Shown here: in pieces, positions 1 to 6,208 of the stretch | Position numbering within the stretch: the first letter of the stretch is position 1 | How the letters are laid out: the number at the start of each line of letters is the position of its first letter | Source of the DNA: JACQID01 sp035290885 | GTDB taxonomy: Archaea > Aenigmatarchaeota > Aenigmatarchaeia > GW2011-AR5 | Reading direction: 5' to 3' | NCBI GenBank assembly: GCA_035290885.1 | Contig: DATDTL010000033.1 | Coordinates: 1-6,208 of the forward strand | Length of the DNA stretch: 6,208 nt | Made by a program: the position numbers and the translations under genes | Notes under the pieces: model-generated | What the model saw: the letters and a program-made list of their open reading frames with translations, nothing else | Database searches by the model: none | What the model was told of the DNA's origin: nothing

Positions 1-3000
1 GTGACAATATCAGGCTCATCAACGACCACTACTCTGCCGCCAACCACGGACACGGCGAAGCCCACTATTTTTATTACGCCTTCCGCAACAGAGCCGAAAA
101 CCGGGGAAAGTGTGCGTATCGCTGTCGTATCCAGCGATGCAGGGGGCATCAACACGATAGAATTCTACGACACTGACAAAGCTTCGGGATGGCAATCGTA
201 TTCATGCGGCGGCACAATTTCCTGTGGGACTTCGTGGACGGTGACGCGGGACACTGCCGGAACGTCCACATACTGGGCAAGGGTCTTTGACAAGGCTGGA
301 AATTCCAATACGGATTACGTTACTGTTAAGTTTGCCGCGGTGACGACAGGAAGCACGACGACGATAACATCGGCAGCAGACCAGCCGCCAAAAGCAACCA
401 TAGTCGCGCCATCTACTGCCGAGGCAGGCAAGCCGTTCACGCTCATCGGCATAGGAACGGACGACAAGGACGTTGCCAAGCTTGAGCTAAGCGGCCCGTT
501 GGCAAAGACTTATGCTTGCGAGGGAACCCAGACGTCATGCTCCAACGCATGGGCGATAACGGAAACGGCTACCGGAACCTATACTTATTATCTCTATGTC
601 CACGACAATACAGGCAAGGTAACGCCCGCATCAAAAACAATCACATTCACTGCTCCCATAACGCCCACAACATGCACTGCAGGCTATTACTGCGACATCG
701 ATGAGCTCCGCTACCGTTATACGGACTGCAGAACCACCAAATGGCAATCATGCTCTTACGGGTGCAGCAACGGCGCGTGCAATGCTTACGGCGCGACTAC
801 CACAACGATGCCAAGCATTGTGCCGATCACAACAGTTCCTCCGACAAGTTACGGAAGAATAACTTCAGTCGGGATTGCGCCTTTGCGTTCATCTTTGACA
901 GTAGGTGCAATTACAACCATATACGGAATAGTAGTGTCGTCCCAGCTTCCGGAAGGCTATAAAGTAAAAATATATGAGATAATGTCGGGGGAGAAGCCGT
1001 GCGACGCATTCAACTCTGCAAGCTGCAAATCAATAACAGAATGCTCAAGCAAGACCTGCACTACGATTGCATATTCCTCAACGCCGGCGACAAGAAGATT
1101 TTACACCGCCGTCCTTGATGCCACAGGCACGATAGTCGCCCAGAGTCGTGATGTTTCTATAATAACGTGGACAGAGGAAGACTTCACGGTAACGTTGCCG
1201 GCAGAGACGATTGCTACCACAACCGTTCCGTCGGAAGCCGTAACAACGCCTGCTCCGTCCCAATCTCCCGTAATATCTGGAATAGCATCATTCGGCATCG
1301 CGGCATCTAAAAGGGATCCGCCAGTCGGAGAGCAAATCAAAATATCTGCAGTAGCACTTCTTTCTGTTGATGACGAGATTGGTTATACTACACTTATATA
1401 TGAAATAGCAGACAGTATGAAAGACGGTAATCCTCTCAGAACTTTTACAAAAATAAGCCGATGTGACAATTCTGCGGCATGCGATGCGATCGTAAAGTCT
1501 GATGTTGTTGAAAAAAGAAAATACGTGGCATCCATAAGCAACCCGGACAAGCGAGCCATGCTAAGCAAAATAGTTGAGATAGCATGGTGCGACAACATCA
1601 TCTGCCAAGCAGGCAATGCAATTGCTAGCATAGTTCCTGCCGCCGAAGAGCCTACGCCTGAAATGGAACAAGCGATAAAAGAAGCGGACAAAGCGCCCAT
1701 TGCCACATCGGAGCCTACTGCTACGCCTACTTTAGACGCATCATCTGAGATAAAACTCACCTTTGTAAAATCAACAGAAACCGGCGCCGAATTGAAAGCA
1801 GAATTCATTAATATGCAGGCTTCAGGATCCACATGCAGAATTATCTATAGTTATCAGCCGCTTGACTTGCATGTTTCAGAGGGATTCTCTGAATGGCTGC
1901 CGTGCAATACGAAAGCCGTGGCAAAAATAGGCGAAAGTGGCGACACGTGCAAAACCACGGCCGACTGCCAAGTAAGCCTTGTGGCCAATTACCAAGGAAC
2001 CATTGTGCATTCAAACGCCGTTTCTCTACGTGAAGATATTTCATCGCCTGAAGGATGCGGTTTGAATCCGCTTTGCTACCTCGGGAAGCTCTTCTCAGCC
2101 AGCGAACCTCCGGCTCCGGATATACGCTTGTTCGGAATTTCCGCGAAACGCGATGCCGCAGCCGGCGAGGAGATACCGGTGGTCGCCGTGGCGCTTCTAA
2201 ATACGGAAACCGATGCGCTGCCAAGTTTTTATAGAATGGCCATATATGAAGATATTCAAATTACCGGCTCCCTCTCCATGTCGCAATGCGCTACAGCCGC
2301 TAAAAAGACGGATACCTCATGCACCCGGCTTTTGAAGCAATGTACCAAAACAAGCTGCGAGGCCCTCGTAAAATACGATTCCCCCGAAACCAGAAACTAC
2401 TGGGCGGCAGTGGAGCGCGTCTACACGGTGAATCATCATATCGAAGTCAAACCTTTCAAAACAAGCGACATAATCACAGTCATGTGGTCGGGCCCTGCTT
2501 CAAGTTTCGTTGAGGAGGATGAAAGCACGCTGAAAGCCGTGTATTTCATACAGGGAGCCCTTTCAAAGGAATTATCATACGTCACTCCGCCCAACGCCCC
2601 GGGATTCTTCGGGATGGTATCTAGTACCTTTAATGCACTTGACAGGACGAGCTTCATCTATGAGGCTTCGCGTGAAACGAGATTCAAGGATTTGGCAGAG
2701 CAAACCAGCGCCTACGAGATAATGGCACAGGGCCTTGAGCAGGGCTTTTCTGTAAAGGAGATACTGGATGGTTACAGGCCATTTGTGGTATCAACAGGAA
2801 ACCTGAACAACGACGGCTCAAAATATCTTGACGACAAGTATAACGAAATCATAAACGTATATGACGAAATATGCGCAAGCGCCGACCTGAAATCGGACGA
2901 GCCCGCCATGACACTCCCGGACGGCTCTGAAATAAAGGCAAAGGACTTGTGTCTGTTCTGGCAAGCCCCTGAAAGAAGAGACGCATACTATCCGGAATCA

Positions 3001-5700
3001 ATTACCGACCCATTCTTCCAAAACATTATGACTGCGAAAAAGCAAGAAGCGCGCCTGATGAAGGTATTAGGAAAACCAGAGCCTCTCATGGTTGCATTGG
3101 AAAATTATGACAATGCCCTCAGAAGAGGCGCAAGTTCCCCTGAAATATTTGCCGCAAAGACTGAAATAATTTATCAGCTTGCCAAGCGGTTTGACGGCAA
3201 GAGGGAATACGACAGCGCTGCAGAGATGTACGACATAGTTGCCACGGCGGCACCCGATGCCGAAAGAGGAAAGCAGTCTACGCAGGCATTGCAGAGGCTT
3301 TCTTCCGACGGCCATAAGGCGAAAAGAATCCTCTATCATATTACAGCCAGCACCATAGCTGATCCTACAATAATTCTTCCGTTCCCGGCATGCGGATTCT
3401 TCTGCAGGGCGCTTGGCGACATCGCAGCGGCCTCATCAACCCGGATCTTCATTGATGGCGTAGGTCATGTCGCCGTTATTACAGGACGCGGAACTACAGT
3501 GGGGGGCCTTCCCCTCAAAAAAGCTGTAGAAAGCGCTGTGGGAGCGGCTGCAAAGGATACGGTACCGCCGGTTGCGAAAACGGGCGCCAAACTTGCTGAT
3601 GGCACGGCTCCCGCCCTCCCTGCCAAGGTTGCTGCATCATTTACGGACAAGTCCGATGCATCAGAAATACTGGGAAAAATATACCCATCTGTCACGCCGA
3701 CGCAACCCCAGATAGACGATATTGCCGATTTATTGCCCTACTTCAGGGCGGGTCGGCGCGAAAATTCAGACGCCCTATCATACATAAGGGAGTATCTTCA
3801 AATGGCAAACGATTACCCCGCCCTCAAATCGAACCCGACGGCAAGAATGGCGGTGGCGGATATGATAGGAAGGGATATTTCTCTTGTGACTATACGCGAT
3901 ATAGTAAAAATACCAGACAATTTGAAAACATTCGTGCCTGACTATCTTCATGTCGTCCGTAACAGCAAAGCGATTGGTACCCGCGGCGCTTCTCCAAGGG
4001 ATTCCATGGATTTGTTGCTCAGCAAAGTTTCCGCACGCGCAACGGTTGACATAATAGACAATGGCGCGAATGCCAATAAAGATAGCTTGAATGAGCTGTT
4101 CCTGAAATTTATCGTGCCGGATTATTTGAATTACCTCAAGGATCCGTCCAAATCTACAATCAATATTATAATCACGGACGGGGACCTCATACGTAAACTC
4201 CAACTTAACGAAATAGATTCCGCTATAATGAGACTCAGGAACGCCGGAGTAGATGAAGAAAAGATAGCCGAGCTATTTAGGAATGCCCGGGAGCCTGAAT
4301 CAATAGCTATGTGGGCTAAAGAATCCGATGATAAAATTCACGCGGCGTTTGGGGTGCAAGACGCCTCTGATGCCAAGCCTATCACCAAAGCAACGGACAC
4401 TGGCAACCCAAATGTTGATAGCATGTTAAAGACCTTATATGCCACCGATGATGAAAAACGCGAAATCGTTGAACTCATGCCTTATTTCCAGTCCTCGGGA
4501 AGAGAGCTAACCACTATTGTAAGATATTATATCGTTGCCAGAAACAACATAGATGATATAATAACGGCGAGCCCGACTGTAAAACAGGGTGTCATAGGCC
4601 TGTTAGCCCATGATGTCAGTACCCGCGACGTGCATCTGTTGTTTAGCTATGGGAATACTGAAAACGCCATGCGCGACTATCTCGAAATTTTCGCGAGCGG
4701 TGCAATAAAAAAATATGCCGATCGTCACTACATTGCCCGTGATACTTATACCCTGCTTGCCCACGGCGTTTCCAAAGAAACTGTCATGAACGTGCTGACC
4801 GGCGACAAAATTGGCAAAAAAAGCATTGATGAGATATTTGAAAAATACGAGAAAGCCAACATTATAAGGTTTGTTAAAGGATTGGACCGGAGCAGGCTGT
4901 CAAGCGGACTTGTTCGTAGGGTAGATGATACGTTCGGGTTTGGTGAATTGATTGAACCTACAAACTTACTCCGCGATACTCGGTTACGGCGTCATCAGAT
5001 AACCGAAATGATAGGCATAGCTAAACGCCCGCAAGACATAACAATGTTGGCCCATGCTGTGGAAAATCTTAACAGCGCAGGACTTACTGCAGCTGACATA
5101 GAAGCATTATTCAATAAGAATCACAAGCTTAGTGATATCACAAGATGGGCGGCCTCTAAACCAGAAGATATTAAAATAGCATTCCTTGACACTCTTGAAG
5201 CCAATCAGATGGGTGATTATCTTTCTCACTTAGGGCCAATTGCTCCAACGCAAGATGAAATTGATAATTATCTTTATGCCTTAAAGAAAAGCCTGAAAGC
5301 CAAATCCCCGGGCAACTACCATAATAGTAGGCGTTCTATTGCCATTCTGATACATAGGGAAGTTCCTGTGGATTCGGTCGTAGACCTTGTAGATAACGGC
5401 CTTCGTGCAAGCAAAGGCTCGCTTGATGATTATGCCGCCATGATTAGACGGGATGTAACACAACTCCGTGTGAATCCTGATATAGTTTCTGCGTACTCAA
5501 TTGCTCTAAAAAACATATTTCGTGAAACCCACCCGGAAATAAAGGGCTTAGCGCAAACCATAACGGACGCTATCGCAAACCTCCAAAAGGCCGGAAAGAC
5601 TGATGCCGAGATGATTGACATTATTAAAAATACGCGAAGCTTTGACGACATTGCAAAATTACTGGCGGAACTTCCAGCGCCCCTGCTGCAAAATCCGTAG
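1..5700 (+). CDS. Giant multidomain secreted/surface protein, 5'-partial: Ig-like and Cys-rich stalk, TPR-like segment, C-terminal alpha-solenoid
   Basis: I do not recognise a named family for the whole protein. Codon 1 is GTG at the window edge, followed at once by a Thr/Pro linker and with no signal peptide, so it is probably an internal Val and the gene starts upstream. Visible order by residue: Ig-like domains 19-111 and 127-219; six-Cys module 225-260; a repeated beta-domain at 286-390, 424-529 and 707-829; another beta-domain 581-680; mixed helical region 835-1020; TPR-like helices 1028-1100; hydrophobic/Ala-rich junction 1115-1215; helical solenoid 1221-1892. Paired cysteines and Thr/Pro linkers point to an extracytoplasmic location (inference). 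No transmembrane anchor is clear in the visible part. The last five residues before the stop (LLQNP) break the repeat pattern, and the -1 frame stays open past the stop, so the C-terminus is probably frameshifted. A role in adhesion, the cell envelope or cell contact is plausible but unproven. Confidence 0.9.
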   Translation: MTISGSSTTTTLPPTTDTAKPTIFITPSATEPKTGESVRIAVVSSDAGGINTIEFYDTDKASGWQSYSCGGTISCGTSWTVTRDTAGTSTYWARVFDKAGNSNTDYVTVKFAAVTTGSTTTITSAADQPPKATIVAPSTAEAGKPFTLIGIGTDDKDVAKLELSGPLAKTYACEGTQTSCSNAWAITETATGTYTYYLYVHDNTGKVTPASKTITFTAPITPTTCTAGYYCDIDELRYRYTDCRTTKWQSCSYGCSNGACNAYGATTTTMPSIVPITTVPPTSYGRITSVGIAPLRSSLTVGAITTIYGIVVSSQLPEGYKVKIYEIMSGEKPCDAFNSASCKSITECSSKTCTTIAYSSTPATRRFYTAVLDATGTIVAQSRDVSIITWTEEDFTVTLPAETIATTTVPSEAVTTPAPSQSPVISGIASFGIAASKRDPPVGEQIKISAVALLSVDDEIGYTTLIYEIADSMKDGNPLRTFTKISRCDNSAACDAIVKSDVVEKRKYVASISNPDKRAMLSKIVEIAWCDNIICQAGNAIASIVPAAEEPTPEMEQAIKEADKAPIATSEPTATPTLDASSEIKLTFVKSTETGAELKAEFINMQASGSTCRIIYSYQPLDLHVSEGFSEWLPCNTKAVAKIGESGDTCKTTADCQVSLVANYQGTIVHSNAVSLREDISSPEGCGLNPLCYLGKLFSASEPPAPDIRLFGISAKRDAAAGEEIPVVAVALLNTETDALPSFYRMAIYEDIQITGSLSMSQCATAAKKTDTSCTRLLKQCTKTSCEALVKYDSPETRNYWAAVERVYTVNHHIEVKPFKTSDIITVMWSGPASSFVEEDESTLKAVYFIQGALSKELSYVTPPNAPGFFGMVSSTFNALDRTSFIYEASRETRFKDLAEQTSAYEIMAQGLEQGFSVKEILDGYRPFVVSTGNLNNDGSKYLDDKYNEIINVYDEICASADLKSDEPAMTLPDGSEIKAKDLCLFWQAPERRDAYYPESITDPFFQNIMTAKKQEARLMKVLGKPEPLMVALENYDNALRRGASSPEIFAAKTEIIYQLAKRFDGKREYDSAAEMYDIVATAAPDAERGKQSTQALQRLSSDGHKAKRILYHITASTIADPTIILPFPACGFFCRALGDIAAASSTRIFIDGVGHVAVITGRGTTVGGLPLKKAVESAVGAAAKDTVPPVAKTGAKLADGTAPALPAKVAASFTDKSDASEILGKIYPSVTPTQPQIDDIADLLPYFRAGRRENSDALSYIREYLQMANDYPALKSNPTARMAVADMIGRDISLVTIRDIVKIPDNLKTFVPDYLHVVRNSKAIGTRGASPRDSMDLLLSKVSARATVDIIDNGANANKDSLNELFLKFIVPDYLNYLKDPSKSTINIIITDGDLIRKLQLNEIDSAIMRLRNAGVDEEKIAELFRNAREPESIAMWAKESDDKIHAAFGVQDASDAKPITKATDTGNPNVDSMLKTLYATDDEKREIVELMPYFQSSGRELTTIVRYYIVARNNIDDIITASPTVKQGVIGLLAHDVSTRDVHLLFSYGNTENAMRDYLEIFASGAIKKYADRHYIARDTYTLLAHGVSKETVMNVLTGDKIGKKSIDEIFEKYEKANIIRFVKGLDRSRLSSGLVRRVDDTFGFGELIEPTNLLRDTRLRRHQITEMIGIAKRPQDITMLAHAVENLNSAGLTAADIEALFNKNHKLSDITRWAASKPEDIKIAFLDTLEANQMGDYLSHLGPIAPTQDEIDNYLYALKKSLKAKSPGNYHNSRRSIAILIHREVPVDSVVDLVDNGLRASKGSLDDYAAMIRRDVTQLRVNPDIVSAYSIALKNIFRETHPEIKGLAQTITDAIANLQKAGKTDAEMIDIIKNTRSFDDIAKLLAELPAPLLQNP
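55..657 (+). repeat. Tandem pair of Ig-like beta-sandwich domains
   Basis: These are two related domains of the giant protein, residues 19-111 and 127-219, separated by a Thr-rich linker. Both run as KPTI/KATI strand, P-S-x(3-5)-G-x-x-[VF] strand, a strand with an acidic loop, a close Cys pair (C69/C75 and C173/C180), a W, then T-x-T-Y-x-x-x-V-x-D-x-x-G near the end. This matches the general layout of bacterial and archaeal Ig-like surface domains. The Cys pairs lie in the same place in both copies and could form small disulfide loops. Exact Pfam assignment is not possible by eye. Confidence 0.7.
673..780 (+). other. Six-cysteine module ending GCSNGAC
   Basis: Residues 225-260 of the giant protein contain Cys at 225, 231, 243, 251, 255 and 260 in the pattern C-x5-C-x11-C-x7-C-x3-C-x4-C. 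Aromatic residues are conserved-looking (GYYC, RYRY, KWQSC). It lies between the Ig-like pair and a Thr/Pro linker (TTTTMPSIVP). From memory, similar modules with GCSNGxC endings occur in many surface proteins of DPANN archaea. The even number of Cys suggests three disulfides or a small metal site, with disulfides more likely outside the cell. Confidence 0.6.
856..1170 (+). repeat. Repeated beta-domain, copy 1 of 3
   Basis: Residues 286-390 of the giant protein. It opens ITSVGIAP and has a VG turn, then V-K-I-Y-E-I, a Cys-rich loop with C-x4-C (CSSKTC), T-I-A-Y-S-S-T-P-A-T-R-R-F-Y-T-A-V, and closes with a strand ending in W390. The same landmarks in the same order occur at 424-529 and 707-829, so these are diverged internal duplicates. 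It is predicted to be all-beta. Confidence 0.65.
1270..1587 (+). repeat. Repeated beta-domain, copy 2 of 3
   Basis: Residues 424-529. It opens ASFGIAASKRDPPVGE, continues ISAVALL, has LIYEI where copy 1 has KIYEI, and has CDNSAAC followed by AIVKSDVVEKRKYVASI. It closes EIAW at W529. It is closest to copy 3 at the start (FGI, AKRD/SKRD, GE, VAVALL/SAVALL). After it come a CDNIIC pair and a Glu/Pro/Thr-rich linker (about 545-580). Confidence 0.65.
1741..2040 (+). other. Additional beta-rich domain between repeat copies 2 and 3
   Basis: Residues 581-680 alternate hydrophobic and polar positions in strands (EIKLTFVKS, AELKAEF, CRIIYSY, CQVSLVANY, HSNAVSL). Four Cys could pair. The layout fits an Ig-like or fibronectin-like sandwich but lacks the landmarks of the three-copy domain, so I treat it as a separate type. 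It sits between a Pro/Thr-rich linker and a short CGLNPLC loop before copy 3. Confidence 0.45.
2119..2487 (+). repeat. Repeated beta-domain, copy 3 of 3
   Basis: Residues 707-829. It opens IRLFGISAKRDAAAGEE, continues VVAVALL, has AIYED, then an enlarged Cys-containing loop, CTKTSC, ALVKYDSPETRNYWAAV, and a closing strand ending in W829. The Cys loop and the region before the last strand are longer than in the other copies, giving about 123 residues against about 105. It is the last beta-domain before the protein turns helical. Confidence 0.65.
3082..3300 (+). other. TPR-like helical segment
   Basis: Residues 1028-1100. Helix pairs include MVALENYDNALRRG, EIFAAKTEIIYQLAKRF and REYDSAAEMYDIVATAAPDA, with the small-residue and Tyr/Ala spacing and the P after the second helix that are usual in tetratricopeptide repeats. 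Only about two repeats can be made out, and the match is by pattern. Such segments bind partner proteins. The helices before it (835-1020) are not assigned. Confidence 0.45.
3661..4359 (+). repeat. Alpha-solenoid module, copy 1
   Basis: Residues 1221-1453. Landmarks in order: ILGKIYPSVTP; LLPYF (PYF at 1246-1248); a helix pair around RDISLVTIRDIV (1291-1302); LLLSKVSARATVDIIDNG with K-D-S-L-N-E-L (1338-1366); and the closing motif AIMRLRNAGVDEEKIAELF through MWA (1408-1439). The same order recurs in copy 2. No catalytic signature was found. The helical repeats suggest a binding scaffold. Confidence 0.65.
4417..5208 (+). repeat. Alpha-solenoid module, copy 2
   Basis: Residues 1473-1736. It is collinear with copy 1: MLKTLYATD; LMPYF (PYF at 1494-1496, offset 248); LLAHDVSTRDVHLLF (1534-1548); LLAHGVSKETVMNVL with K-K-S-I-D-E-I (1585-1612, offset about 247); then AVENLNSAGLTAADIEALF through RWA (1686-1717), followed by KPEDIKIAF, which mirrors SDDKIHAAF in copy 1. 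About 30 extra residues precede the closing motif. The two LLAH helices inside this copy also resemble each other, so the basic unit may be a shorter helix pair. Confidence 0.65.
5209..5676 (+). repeat. Alpha-solenoid module, copy 3 (shortened)
   Basis: Residues 1737-1892. It lacks the PYF helices but keeps the second half: DYLSHLGPIAPT; IAILIHREVPVDSVVDLVDNG with K-G-S-L-D-D-Y (1780-1811), matching LLLSKVSARATVDIIDNG of copy 1; and AIANLQKAGKTDAEMIDII through DDIAKLL (1857-1887), matching the closing motif of copies 1 and 2. It ends a few residues before the suspected frameshift. Confidence 0.6.
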
Positions 5701-5744
5701 CGAGTCTCTCCGCCACGGAACTATATGAGACGCTCTTACTCATT

Positions 5745-6023
5745 TTGGAACGGAAAGATACGACGGCATTTATTAACGCTTATCTGGAAGATCCTGCCCG
5801 TATCAAATCGTCTGTCATGACACTTTTTATAAGCCATCCGGAACATGGTAAAACACTTACAGAAGGTCTAAGATATATAACATCAATAGAGAAAGCATCA
5901 ATAGATGCAGCCCGCAAACAGGATGCAAAAGGAGTCGCGGCCGGAGTTTTGCGCGAAGAGTATATGGTTACCGAGGAGACTGATAACCTCAACAGGATAA
6001 ATCTGTGGCTATCATCGCCGTAG
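5745..6023 (+). CDS. Probable frameshifted C-terminal part of the giant protein (or small hypothetical ORF)
   Basis: The coordinates use the only early start-like codon, a TTG at 5745, giving 92 aa; the first ATG in this frame is at 5817, giving 68 aa. No ribosome binding site precedes either. The frame is actually open from 5646, just after a TGA at 5643-5645, and overlaps the end of the long ORF in the -1 frame. Read through from 5682 it gives PAAKSVASLSATELYETLLL and onward, a natural continuation of LLAELPAP. The product is helical and charged with no membrane segment or known motif, and it ends INLWLSSP. One extra C in the CCCC at 5680-5683 fuses it to the long ORF (about 2007 aa from the window edge). 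I favour a broken C-terminus over an independent gene. Confidence 0.5.
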   Translation: MERKDTTAFINAYLEDPARIKSSVMTLFISHPEHGKTLTEGLRYITSIEKASIDAARKQDAKGVAAGVLREEYMVTEETDNLNRINLWLSSP

Positions 6024-6085
6024 TATGTGGCGTTTACAGACTTTTCCGCTCTTATCGGACGTTTTCAACAAAGCCCATAACGCAT

Positions 6086-6098
6086 GAAATTATAAATA
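6086..6098 (+). promoter_or_regulatory. Archaeal BRE/TATA-like promoter
   Basis: GAAA (6086-6089, BRE-like) is followed directly by TTATAAATA (6090-6098, TATA box). It lies in the gap after the stop at 6023. Archaeal transcription usually starts about 25-27 nt from the TATA centre, predicting a start near 6119-6121, right at an ATG at 6121. This marks a new transcription unit reading rightward, separate from the giant gene. Confidence 0.6.
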
Positions 6099-6167
6099 CC
6101 GCACTTCCACATTGATTATTATGATTACCGAAAAAACATCCGTTCATCAGTGAGGCTTGAGAAGAAC

Positions 6168-6208
6168 ATGCTTAAAATAAAAACTGCCTTTGAGATAATC
6201 ATCGTGAT
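6168..6208 (+). CDS. 3'-truncated start of the next gene, possible prepilin-like N-terminus
   Basis: ATG at 6168 opens a frame that runs off the window: MLKIKTAFEIIIV. A weak Shine-Dalgarno-like GAGG (6152-6155) and GAGAAG (6159-6164) lie upstream. Two Lys precede TAFE and a hydrophobic run, which recalls archaeal type IV prepilin (class III) signal peptides, where a basic end and a cleavage site are followed by an E at +5 and a hydrophobic helix. The canonical G-Q at the cleavage site is absent (I-K instead), so this is a weak resemblance. Other possible starts are GTG 6150, in the same frame, or the leaderless ATG at 6121 if one A is missing from the A6 run at 6131-6136. Only 13 codons are visible. 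Confidence 0.4.
   Translation, partial: MLKIKTAFEIIIV

Noticed and set aside
1..3. GTG at position 1 as the true start codon
   Set aside because: It is at the window edge, opens into a Thr/Pro linker, lacks a signal peptide and has no visible upstream signals, so it is probably internal.
1383..1832. 149-codon minus-strand frame, and other antisense frames such as 1841-2224 and 3778-4203
   Set aside because: They lie opposite a clear coding frame with consistent domains. Their translations lack motifs, have no promoter or ribosome binding site, and look like shadows.
3391..3480. CGFFC followed by GHVAVI, suggesting an NlpC/P60 or CHAP peptidase
   Set aside because: C1135 and H1156 are only 21 residues apart, much closer than in those families, and the surrounding DCSG-type motif is missing.
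5670..5700. Programmed -1 ribosomal frameshifting to express the 5745-6023 frame
   Set aside because: No X-XXY-YYZ slippery heptamer at the CCCC run and no evident downstream stem-loop; a one-base indel is simpler.
5780..5992. 70-codon minus-strand frame
   Set aside because: It lies antisense to the better supported + strand continuation frame, with no start signal or recognisable product.
6036..6068. T-rich transcription terminator after 6023
   Set aside because: Only two TTTT runs (6042-6045 and 6062-6065) without a convincing hairpin or longer T tract; too weak to annotate.

Overview
The window is almost entirely one very long + strand reading frame (1-5700, 1899 codons visible) for a giant modular protein. 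A short + strand frame follows at 5745-6023, then a compact intergenic region with an archaeal-type promoter and the first 13 codons of another + strand gene at the right edge. I see no tRNA, rRNA, CRISPR array, insertion sequence or recognisable enzyme operon.

The organism is most likely an archaeon, plausibly of the DPANN type (inference). Three things suggest this: Thr/Pro linkers of the TTTTLPPTT type joining Ig-like domains, a six-cysteine module ending GCSNGAC of a kind I associate with DPANN surface proteins, and a BRE/TATA-like element (GAAATTATAAATA, 6086-6098) with an ATG about 27 nt from its centre. The rank below archaeon cannot be fixed from this window.

Region by region. Nt 1-57 are a Thr/Pro linker, so the true N-terminus and any signal peptide lie to the left of the window. 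Nt 55-657 encode two Ig-like beta-sandwiches, each with a close cysteine pair. Nt 673-780 encode the Cys-rich module. Nt 856-2487 hold three diverged copies of one beta-domain, with a further beta-domain between copies 2 and 3. Nt 2490-3300 are mostly helical and end in a TPR-like segment. Nt 3340-3660 are a hydrophobic, then Ala-rich junction. Nt 3661-5676 are an alpha-helical solenoid built from three diverged copies of a module of about 160-260 residues.

The stop at 5698-5700 is probably not the natural end. The -1 frame is open from 5646 to 6023, lacks a convincing start or ribosome binding site, and continues the sequence in the same helical style. Adding one C to the CCCC run at 5680-5683 would fuse the two into a protein of about 2007 residues from the window edge. 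The simplest reading is one giant secreted or surface protein (beta-rich stalk, helical solenoid C-terminal part) broken by a one-base indel or assembly error. It is followed by a separately promoted gene whose first residues resemble an archaeal prepilin-like N-terminus. The exact role of the giant protein is unknown.
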